Assembly (NCBI GenBank): GCA_964019425.1
Contig: OZ025784.1
Span: 1,302,001 to 1,366,000, forward strand
Direction of reading: 5' to 3'
Length of the DNA stretch: 64,000 nt
DNA from: Flectonema sp. DT1601
Lineage: Eukaryota; Euglenozoa; Diplonemea; Diplonemida; Diplonemidae
Shown: piece by piece, positions 42,211 to 52,269 of the stretch
Layout: each line of letters begins with the position of its first letter
Numbering within the stretch: the stretch's first letter is position 1
Position numbers and translations under genes: made by a program
The notes under the pieces: model-generated
Databases searched by the model: none
Seen by the model: the letters and a program-made list of their open reading frames with translations, nothing else
Told to the model about the DNA's origin: nothing

Positions 42211-42656
42211 TTACAAGGGGGTGGAGTCACCGTGAACGTCATCAGCAGAACATCTCCTTCGATTGTAACGATATCTTGATGGAGGGGTTCGTTTTTTCAG
42301 AGTTGAACGCTCAGACTTTCTCGGCGGAGTTTCATTTTCCTCATGTTCTTCTGTGTCTGGCGGACTCAAACCTTCTGCCCATGAAGCTAATTGGAACTTC
42401 AGGGCCGCTATTTGAGACCGTGCCAAGGCGAGTTGAGCATTTAAATCGCTCGCCAGTCCCGTTAACATCATGGATTGCTCAAGCTGCTCTGCGTGAGTTG
42501 TACACCGTTGGTGATTCAGCTCCGAGAGGCGAAGTTGGGCATCCAGAAGTTGTTCTGAGAGCTCTGCCGCTTTCTCGTTTGTTTCGAGAGAGTCATCTAC
42601 TGCTCGACAGTAGTTCTCGAGTAAGTCAATTCTACCCTCGGACCATTGTCTCGCAA
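42211..42656 (-). pseudogene. C-terminal ORF fragment of LINE-B
   Basis: Encodes the last ~148 residues of the LINE ORF tail (QWSEGRIDLLENY to the stop), identical to LINE-A. An open frame continues past 42656 only by chance into SE1 sequence. The collinear upstream part lies at 63119-63605. Confidence 0.85.
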
Positions 42657-43892
42657 GAGTTGAATTTCCAGGTGAGATTTGGACTGTTAGCTTTTGGCTA
42701 AGGCCCTCCCTGAAGAGCAAGAACAAAAAAACTACTCACACCTGAAGAAAACATACACAAAGAACACACTGTAAGCTGTGTGTGTATTTTGTGTTTGTCA
42801 CAACAGGAGAGAAAAGAAAGAATGTCAAGGTTGGTCACCTTGCCTATCAACGCACAACATTGGTGGTCTCTACTAGACCCTGAGTGATCCCACTGGATCT
42901 CTCATCGTTCATAGTACCCTGTGTGAAGTTATAAAATCAAAGGTAAACTATGAACTACAAATGACTTAGCCTGTTATTATAATGCCACAGGCAGGCCCTG
43001 CATTCAGCAACTATCCAGCAGTGCTTGGATGTCCTGATCTTCTTCTAAAAAAAAGAAAGAAAAACAAAACTGTAGCTGGGATCACTCAGGATCAACAGAC
43101 TACCAATGCTACCTGTTGTACTTGCTCACTATGGGGGGTGATGCCAAACACCCAGAAGTACTTAACTGCTTTCCTTCTTGCTGCCCAGGAGTTTCTGACC
43201 AGAACTAATAGAAAATAAAAAGTAGATGGGAAACAATAAAAAGTAAAATGGATATAACTGAAGTTAAACAAGACAAATGAAGTAACAGACCAGAACAGAA
43301 AGAGAATAAAAAGAAAAGATATAGGCAAGAGTGATTGTAATAGAAGATTACAAATAAAAAAATGCAAGTATCAACACATGATCAAGATACACCAGCAGCT
43401 AACAAACAACATAAAATTGAAGATCAGTTGCCAGAGTATTTCAACCATGGTAGAATACTCGCCCCTCTGGCAGGGATTATCCCAGACTTGTCCTTTAATT
43501 TAGTTGGACACCATGGCTTACAACCCTTCCAGAGGGAAGCACCATTATGACTTCTATTTTTTTTCTTCAAGAAAATCATAAGGTGGGAACAAAGAAAAAT
43601 GCTAAGAGGAACCCCTTATTAACACCTAAGACATCTAAACTGCAGCCCAGCTTATGCCCAATGCACTAACAGGTCATTCCCTCACACTCAGATCAAAAAA
43701 TCAAAGTTCAGAGTGCATCTTAGCGTGAATGAGAGAATTTCCTCCCGCTTATTTTGAACAAAAGGGATAGGAGAAGGGATAGAAAACGAACATAACAATA
43801 AGATTCTAAGTGAGAAACACTTAGCAGAAACACTTAGCAGCTTTTAAGGAGCTGAAAAGCAAAAAAAAAATCTAAGTGAGAAACACTTAGTA
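42657..43892 (-). mobile_element. SE1 trimer, copy 1 (3' part)
   Basis: SE1 in minus-strand sense, inserted in LINE-B. Its 3' terminus GAGTTGAATTTCCAGG (plus-strand reading) is at the left junction. This first complete copy is itself interrupted at CTTAGTA by the LINE-C/D insertion, and its last ~150 bp (5' end) follow at 61038-61185. Two open frames are present (78 codons at 42982-43218 and 62 codons at 43362-43550), but they run antisense to the element and look fortuitous. Confidence 0.85.
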
Positions 43893-44085
43893 GAATTTCG
43901 ATAAAGTGGGAAGTAACGGACTGGGAGCTTTTGGCTCCTGCCCTATTCCCGATGTAAACTTTCTTTTTATTTTTATTTTTTTTTAACAGGCCCAAAGGGC
44001 GACAATGATGGTTGCTGACCAAGGAATAATATTCAAATGAATTTTCGTTTCAAAGAAACGAACAGAATTAAGAGAGAGGCAGAGA

Positions 44086-44118
<33 letters not shown>

Positions 44119-44167
44119 GAAAAAAAAAAAAAAAAAAATGAAGAGGAAATAATCAAACATGAAAAAA

Positions 44168-44203
<36 letters not shown>

Positions 44204-44461
44204 TAAAAAACGTTGTATGAAAAAGGAAAAAAAAGAAAAAAAAAAGACCAGAAAAGGAAAGAGAAAATGATAAGGTATAATATTATTGTGGGGATATGAG
44301 GGATAGCAGGGAGATGCTCTTTTTTTTTTTTTTTTTTTTCTTATTTATTATTTAAAAAAAGGAAACAGTCAGTTTAGCGTCTCGATCAGGACGGAAAATA
44401 GAAATTAATCGACATAGTTGATCGATAGAAAAAAAAAAACAATGATAACATTGTTTATTCA

Positions 44462-44493
<32 letters not shown>

Positions 44494-45664
44494 CTTTTTA
44501 ATTGTTTTAAAGAAAAAACAATCAGTTTAGCGTCTTGACCAGGACGGAAAATAGTAAGTAATCGACATAGTCGATCGATAAAAAAAAAAAACAATGATAA
44601 CATTGTTTATTCCTTTTTTTTTTTTTTTATTCTTTTTATTTATTTTTAAAGAAAAAACAATCAGTTTAGCGTCCTGACCAGGACGGAAAATAGAAAGTAA
44701 TCGACATAGTCGATCGATAAAAAAAACAATGATAACATTGTTTATTCTTTTTTTTTTTTTATTTTAATTCTTTTTATTTATTTTTAAAAAGAAAAAAAAT
44801 GGAAAATAGAAATTAGTCAACAAAGTCGAACGATAAAAAAAAACAATGATAACATTGTTTATTCTTTTTTTTTTTTATTTTTTTTATATTCTTTTTTATT
44901 AATTTTGAAAAAAAAACAATCAGTTTAGCGTCTTGACCAGGACGGAAAATAGAAAGTAATCGACATAGTCGATCGATAAAAAAAAACAATGATAACATTG
45001 TTTATTCTTTTTTTTTTTATTTTAAATTCTTTTTATTTATTTTTTAAAGAAAAAAAACGGAAAATAGAAATTAGTCGACAAAGTCGAACGATAAAAAAAA
45101 ACAATGATAACATTGTTTATTCTTTTTTTTGTATTTTTTTATATTCTTTTTTATTAATTTTGAAAAAAAAACAATCAGTTTAGCGTCTTGACCAGGACGG
45201 AAAATAGGAAGTAATCGACATAGTCGATCGATAAAAAAAACAATGATAACATTGTTTATTCTTTTTTTTTTTTTTTTTTTTTAAATTCTTTTTATTTATT
45301 TTTTAAAGAAAAAAAAAACGGAAAATAGAAATTAGTCAACAAAGTCGAACGATAAAAAAAAACAATGATAACATTGTTTATTCTTTTTTTTTATTTTTTT
45401 TTTTTAATATTTTTTTTTATTTTGAAAAAAAAACAATCAGTTTAGCGTCTTGACCAGGACGGAAAATAGAAAGTAATCGACATAGTCGATCGATAAAAAA
45501 AACAATGATAACATTGTTTATTCTTTTTTTCGTATTTTTTTATATTCTTTTTTATTAATTTTGAAAAAAAAAAAACAATCAGTTTAGCGTCTTGACCAGG
45601 ACGGAAAATAGAAAGTGATCGACATAGTCGATCGATAAAAAAAACAATGATAACATTGTTTATT

Positions 45665-45698
<34 letters not shown>

Positions 45699-47595
45699 CT
45701 TTTTATTTATTTTTTAAAGAAAAAAAAAACGGAAAATAGAAATTAGTCAACAAAGTCGAACGATAAAAAAAACAATGATAACATTGTTTATTCTTTTTTT
45801 TTATTTTTTTTTTTTAATATTTTTTTTTATTTTGAAAAAAAAAAAAACAATCAGTTTAGCGTCTTGACCAGGACGGAAAATAGAAAGTAATCGACATAGT
45901 CGATCGATAAAAAAAAAACAATGATAACATTGTTTATTCTTTTTTTTTATTTTAAATTCTTTTTATTTATTTTTTAAAGAAAAAAAACGGAAAATAGAAA
46001 TTAGTCGACAAAGTCGAACGATAAAAAAAAACAATGATAACATTGTTTATTCTTTTTTTTTTGTATTTTTTTTAATATTCTTTTTTATTAATTTTGAAAA
46101 AAAAACAATCAGTTTAGCGTCTTGACCAGGACGGAAAATAGAAAGTGATCGACATAGTCGATCGATAAAAAAACAATGATAACATTGTTTATTCTTTTTT
46201 TTTTTATTTTAAATTCTTTTTATTTATTTTTTAAAGAAAAAAAAAAAAAACGGAAAATAGAAATTAGTCGACAAAGTCGAACGATAAAAAAAAACAATGA
46301 TAACATTGTTTTTCCTTTTTTTTTTTTTTTTTTTATATTCTTTTTTATTAATTTTGAAAAAAAAAAAACAATCAGTTTAGCGTCTTGACCAGGACGGAAA
46401 ATAGAAAGTGATCGACATAGTCGATCGATAAAAAAAAACAATGATAACATTGTTTATTCTTTTTTTTTATTTTAAATTCTTTTTATTTATTTTTTAAAGA
46501 AAAAAAACGGAAAATAGAAATTAGTCAACAAAGTCGAACAATAAAAAAAAACAACGATAACATTGTTTATTCTTTTTTTTTTGTATTTTTTTTAATATTC
46601 TTTTTTATTAATTTTGAAAAAAAAAACAATCAGTTTAGCGTCTTGACCAGGACGGAAAATAGAAAGTGATCGACATAGTCGATCGATAAAAAAAAACAAT
46701 GATAACATTGTTTATTCTTTTTTTTTATTTTAAATTCTTTTTATTTATTTTTTAAAGAAAAAAAACGGAAAATAGAAATTAGTCAACAAAGTCGAACAAT
46801 AAAAAAAAACAACGATAACATTGTTTATTCTTTTTTTTTGTATTTTTTTTAATATTCTTTTTTATTAATTTTGAAAAAAAAAACAATCAGTTTAGCGTCT
46901 TGACCAGGACGGAAAATAGAAAGTGATCGACATAGTCGATCGATAAAAAAACAATGATAACATTATTTATTCTTTTTTTTTTATTTTAAATTCTTTTTAT
47001 TTATTTTTTAAAGAAAAAAAACGGAAAATAGAAATTAGTCGACAAAGTCGAACGATAAAAAAAAACAATGATAACATTGTTTATTCTTTTTTTTTTGTAA
47101 TTTTTTTAATATTCTTTTTTATTAATTTTGAAAAAAAAAACAATCAGTTTAGCGTCTTGACCAGGACGAAAAATAGAAAGTGATCGACATAGTCGATCGA
47201 TAAAAAAAACAATGATAACATTGTTTATTCTTTTTTTTTATTTTAAATTCTTTTTATTTATTCTTTAAAGAAAAGAAACGGAAAATAGAAATTAGTCGAC
47301 AAAGTCGAACGATAAAAAAAAAACAATGATAACATTGTTTATTCTTTTTTTTTTTTTTTTTTTTATATTCTTTTTTATTAATTTTGAAAAAAAAACAATC
47401 AGTTTAGCGTCTTGACCAGGACGGAAAATAGAAAGTGATCGACATAGTCGATCGATAAAAAAAACAATGATAACATTGTTTATTCTTTTTTTTTATTTTA
47501 GATTCTTTTTATTTATTTTTTAAAGAAAAAAAACGGAAAATAGAAATTAGTCAACAAAGTCGAACAATAAAAAAAACAATGATAACATTGTTTAT

Positions 47596-47631
<36 letters not shown>

Positions 47632-49741
47632 TTCTTTTTTATTAATTTTGAAAAAAAAACAATCAGTTTAGCGTCTTGACCAGGACGGAAAATAGAAAGT
47701 GATCGACATAGTCGATCGATAAAAAAACAATGATAACATTGTTTATTCTTTTTTTTTATTTTAAATTCTTTTTATTTATTCTTTAAAGAAAAAAAACGGA
47801 AAATAGAAATTAGTCGACAAAGTCGAACGATAAAAAAAAACAATGATAACATTGTTTATTCTTTTTTTTTTTTTTTTTTTATATTCTTTTTTATTAATTT
47901 TGAAAAAAAAACAATCAGTTTAGCGTCTTGACCAGGACGGAAAATAGAAAGTGATCGACATAGTCGATCGATAAAAAAACAATGATAACATTGTTTATTC
48001 TTTTTTTTATTTAAATTCTTTTTATTTATTTTTTAAAGAAAAAAAACGGAAAATAGAAATTAGTCAACAAAGTCGAACAATAAAAAAAAACAATGATAAC
48101 ATTGTTTATTCTTTTTTTTTTTTTTTTTTTTTTATATTCTTTTTTATTAATTTTGAAAAAAAAACAATCAGTTTAGCGTCTTGACCAGGACGGAAAATAG
48201 AAAGTAATCGACATAGTCGATCGATAAAAAAACAATGATAACATTGTTTATTCTTTTTTTTTTATTTTAAATTCTTTTTATTTATTCTTTAAAGAAAAGA
48301 AACGGAAAATAGAAATTAGTCGACAAAGTCGAACGATAAAAAAAAAACAATGATAACATTGTTTATTCTTTTTTTTTTTTTTTTTATATATTCTTTTTAT
48401 TAATTTTTTAAAAAAAAAAAACAATCAGTTTAGCGTCTTGACCAGGACGGAAAACTGGAAGTAATCGACATAGTCGATCGATAAAAAAAAACAATGATAA
48501 CATTGTTTCATCTTTTATATTTTTTAATTTTTTTTTTATATTTGAAGAAAAGAAAGAAGAAAAAAAAAAAAAAAAAAACAAGCGGAATTGATCATAATGG
48601 GTGGCAGGGGTTGATATAACTTCATTTGAAAATTCTTCTTTTTTAATTTCTTTTTTTTTGAAATTTTTTTTTTTTATTTAACAGGAGTTAAGATCACTTA
48701 CATGAGTTAACACAACACAGATACGAGAGTAGCAAACTGAGGTAACACTACCAATTCAACAAAAAATAATCAGGATCGGACACAAGGAGGAGAGTTCATT
48801 CTACCTCTCACTGTCCTTGCTGGTATCTTAAGTGTCTTGGTATCTCTTTTGTGTCGGTATCTCGGAAGTGCTGGTATCTCGTATGTGCGTTGGTATCTCT
48901 TGCGTGTTGGTATCTCTTGCACATAAGAAAAAATATTGAGTTAACATGATCAGTTTTATTTAAAAATTAGAGACAGACCGGAACTATTTGAAAATAAAAT
49001 GTAGATGGGAAACAGTGAAAATTAAAATGAATGATAAAATTAAATGAGATTTATGACATAACAGACCAGATAGAGAGTAATAAAGGGAAAAGGAAAACGG
49101 AAAGGGTTCATTCACTTAGTTAAAGTTAAGACCGATTAGTCAGTTTAAGGTCTTGACTAGGACCAACAAAAAAAAAAAAAAATAAATAAATAACGATCAA
49201 GCTGAGCTGATCTTGTTTTTATTAAAATAAGGGGAGCGGGAGGGATGGAAGGAATAAAGGAAAAAAAAAAGAAAAGGTCGATCAATTGGATCTGGTCGTC
49301 GAGAAGAAGAAGACAATTATTTTAAAGGTCGATCGGCATAGCCGATCGTTGAGAAAAATAACCAGATATAAATACAATCAGTTTAAATAAAAAAAAAAAT
49401 AAATAAAAAAATAAAAAAAGTTTAACGATCAAGCTGAGCTGATCTTGTTTTTATTAAAATAAGGGGAGCGGGAGGGATGGAAGGAATAAAGGAAAAAAAA
49501 GAAAAGGTCGATCAATTGGATCTGATCGTCGAGAAGAAGAAAACAATTATTTTTTAAAAAAAAATTGATCGGTATAGCCGATCGTTGAGAAAAGAACAGA
49601 TATAAATACAATCGGTTTTGGTGATCGACGAGTGGAGCGATCACTTGACAAGAAGGAAAAAAGAAAGGACCGATTAATTGGGGCTTTGGTTGTATTCCCA
49701 AGGCATGTTTTTTTTTTTTTTTTTTTTTATTATTATTCATT

Positions 49742-49773
<32 letters not shown>

Positions 49774-49812
49774 CAATAATCACATTTTGTTCAAAAATAT
49801 TTCATATTAGAG
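43893..49812 (-). mobile_element. LINE-C, 3' half
   Basis: The 3' half of a second full-length LINE (total about 11.9 kb), with its 3' end at GAATTTCG beside SE1. It is recognisably different from LINE-A: it has an AT dinucleotide run near 44186-44201, a different terminal T-run and another arrangement of satellite units. It is interrupted at CATATTAGAG by an SE1 dimer and continues at 52270. The matching uninterrupted sequence is at 30241-30260 and 41904-41923. Confidence 0.88.
44352..48511. repeat. Hairpin satellite array in LINE-C
   Basis: Same unit types as in LINE-A, mostly in the dimeric form from the start. Unit order and homopolymer lengths differ from LINE-A, so the arrays evolve between element lineages. 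Confidence 0.85.
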
Positions 49813-50885
49813 TTCACGCTAAGATGCACTCTGAACTTTGATTTTTTGATCTGAGTGTGAGGGAATGACCTGTTAGTGCATTGGGCATAAGCTGGGCTGC
49901 AGTTTAGATGTCTTAGGTGTTAATAAGGGGTTCCTCTTAGCATTTTTCTTTGTTACCACCTTATGATTTTCTTGAAGAAAAAAAATAGAAGTCATAATGG
50001 TGCTTCCCTCTGGAAGGGTTGTAAGCCATGGTGTCCAACTAGATTAAAGGACAAGTCTGGGATAATCCCTGCCAGAGGGGCGAGTATTCTACCATGGTTG
50101 AAATACTCTGGCAACTGATCTTCAATTTTATGTTGTTTGTTAGCTGCTGGTGTAATTAAATCATGTGTTGATACTTGCATTTGTTTATTTGTTATCTTTT
50201 ACTACAATAACACTTGCCTATATCTTTTCTTTTTATTCCCTATCTGTTCTGATCTGTTACTTCATTTGTCTTGTTTAACTTCAGTTATATCCATTTTACT
50301 TTTTATTATTTCCCATCTACTTTTTATTTTCTATTAGTTCTGGTCAGAAACTCCTGGGCAGCAAGAAGGAATGTAGTTAAGTACTTCTGGGTGTTTGGCA
50401 TCACCCCCCATAGTGAGCAAGTACAACAGGTAGCATTGGTAGTCTGTTGATCCTGAGTGATCCCAGCTACAGTTTTGTTTTTCTTTCTTTTTTTTAGAAG
50501 AAGATCAGGACATCCAAGCACTGCTGGATAGTTGCTGAATGCAGGGCCTGCCTGTGGCATTATAATAACAGGCTAAGTCATTTGTAGTTCATAGTTTACC
50601 TTTGATTTTATAACTTCACACAGGGTACTATGAACGATGAGAGATCCAGTGGGATCACTCAGGGTCTAGTAGAGACCACCAATGTTGTGCGTTGATAGGC
50701 AAGGTGACCAACCTTGACATTCTTTCTTTTCTCTCCTGTTGTGACAAACACAAAATACACACACAGCTTACAGTGTGTTCTTTGTGTATGTTTTCTTCAG
50801 GTGTGAGTAGTTTTTTTGTTTTTGCTCTTCAGGGAGGGCCTTAGCCAAAAGCTAACAGTCCAAATCTCACCTGGAAATTCAACTC
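49813..50885 (+). mobile_element. SE1 dimer, 5'-truncated copy
   Basis: It starts inside SE1 at TTCACGCTAAGATG, directly after LINE-C sequence, and ends at TTCAACTC. It is joined head-to-tail to the complete copy that follows. It carries an extra or variant stretch near 50150-50200 shared with the next copy. Confidence 0.85.
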
Positions 50886-52269
50886 AGTCCTTGTCAGTTT
50901 TGGCATCAAACTTGTAATGGTTTAATCATTACAGGTTATTTACTGAAATATTTGTTCTAAAAGTTGCTAAGTATTTCTCACTTAGAAATTTTTATTTTTT
51001 TTATTTTCAGCTTAATTAGCTACAAATTGTTTCTACTAAGTGTTTCTCACTTAGATTTTTTTTTTGCTTTTCAGCTCCTTAAAAGCTGCTAAGTGTTTCT
51101 GCTAAGTGTTTCTCACTTAGAATTTTATTTTTATGTTCGTTTTCTATCCCTTCTCCTATCCCTTTTGTTCAAAATAAGCGGGAGGAAATTCTCTCATTCA
51201 CGCTAAGATGCACTCTGAACTTTGATTTTTTGATCTGAGTGTGAGGGAATGACCTGTTAGTGCATTGGGCATAAGCTGGGCTGCAGTTTAGATGTCTTAG
51301 GTGTTAATAAGGGGTTCCTCTTAGCATTTTTCTTTGTTACCACCTTATGATTTTCTTGAAGAAAAAAAATAGAAGTCATAATGGTGCTTCCCTCTGGAAG
51401 GGTTGTAAGCCATGGTGTCCAACTAGATTAAAGGACAAGTCTGGGATAATCCCTGCCAGAGGGGCGAGTATTCTACCATGGTTGAAATACTCTGGCAACT
51501 GATCTTCAATTTTATGTTGTTTGTTAGCTGCTGGTGTATCTTGATTATGTGTTGATACTTGCATTTGTTTATTTGTTATCTTTTACTACAATAACACTTG
51601 CCTATATCTTTTCTTTTTATTCCCTATCTGTTCTGATCTGTTACTTCATTTGTCTTGTTTAACTTCAGTTATATCCATTTTACTTTTTATTATTTCCCAT
51701 CTACTTTTTATTTTCTATTAGTTCTGGTCAGAAACTCCTGGGCAGCAAGAAGGAAAGTAGTTAAGTACTTCTGGGTGTTTGGCATCACCCCCCATAGTGA
51801 GCAAGTACAACAGGTAGCATTGGTAGTCTGTTGATCCTGAGTGATCCCAGCTACAGTTTTGTTTTTCTTTCTTTTTTTTAGAAGAAGATCAGGACATCCA
51901 AGCACTGCTGGATAGTTGCTGAATGCAGGGCCTGCCTGTGGCATTATAATAACAGGCTAAGTCATTTGTAGTTCATAGTTTACCTTTGATTTTATAACTT
52001 CACACAGGGTACTATGAACGATGAGAGATCCAGTGGGATCACTCAGGGTCTAGTAGAGACCACCAATGTTGTGCGTTGATAGGCAAGGTGACCAACCTTG
52101 ACATTCTTTCTTTTCTCTCCTGTTGTGACAAACACAAAATACACACACAGCTTACAGTGTGTTCTTTGTGTATGTTTTCTTCAGGTGTGAGTAGTTTTTT
52201 TGTTCTTGCTCTTCAGGGAGGGCCTTAGCCAAAAGCTAACAGTCCAAATCTCACCTGGAAATTCAACTC
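50886..52269 (+). mobile_element. SE1 dimer, complete copy (1.38 kb)
   Basis: A complete SE1: 5' end AGTCCTTGTCAG, 3' end TTCAACTC next to LINE-C. Near the 5' end are three hairpins with a TTTCT loop, CTAAGTG-TTTCT-CACTTAG and variants, at 50967-50985, 51036-51054 and 51102-51120. The 3' hairpin TTAGC-CAAAA-GCTAA is at 52225-52239. No plausible sense ORF; the element looks non-autonomous. Confidence 0.85.
52225..52239 (+). ncRNA. SE1 3' hairpin TTAGC-CAAAA-GCTAA
   Basis: A perfect five-pair stem with a CAAAA loop, preceded by GGGCC and followed by CAGTCC. The LINE has the same loop and flanks, but with a GGAGC/GCTCC stem. The terminus GGAAATTC also resembles the LINE's CGAAATTC. Confidence 0.7.

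Larger units (their letters stand above)
36117..42656 (-). mobile_element. LINE-B: 5'-truncated LINE in tandem with LINE-A (3' part)
   Basis: It begins with the LINE 3' end directly at the 5' end of LINE-A, and stays nearly identical to LINE-A through the satellite and 3' UTR into the end of the ORF. The satellite has one extra unit of about 149 bp relative to LINE-A. It is interrupted at GTCTCGCAA (42656) by an SE1 multimer. The rest of the copy resumes at 63119 and stops, 5'-truncated, at about 63605. Total own length is about 7.0 kb; the RT and endonuclease regions are absent. Confidence 0.88.

Noticed and set aside
24603-42656. LINE-A/LINE-B as an assembly duplication
   Set aside because: The copies differ in array length and LINE-B carries a separate 5' truncation and insertion; the SE2 and SE1 empty sites fit real nesting. 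Not fully excludable without reads.
42982-43550. Two recurrent small frames in SE1 (78 and 62 codons) as genes
   Set aside because: They run antisense to the element's 3' end, occur only because SE1 copies are nearly identical, and show no domain. One is altered by truncation without consequence.
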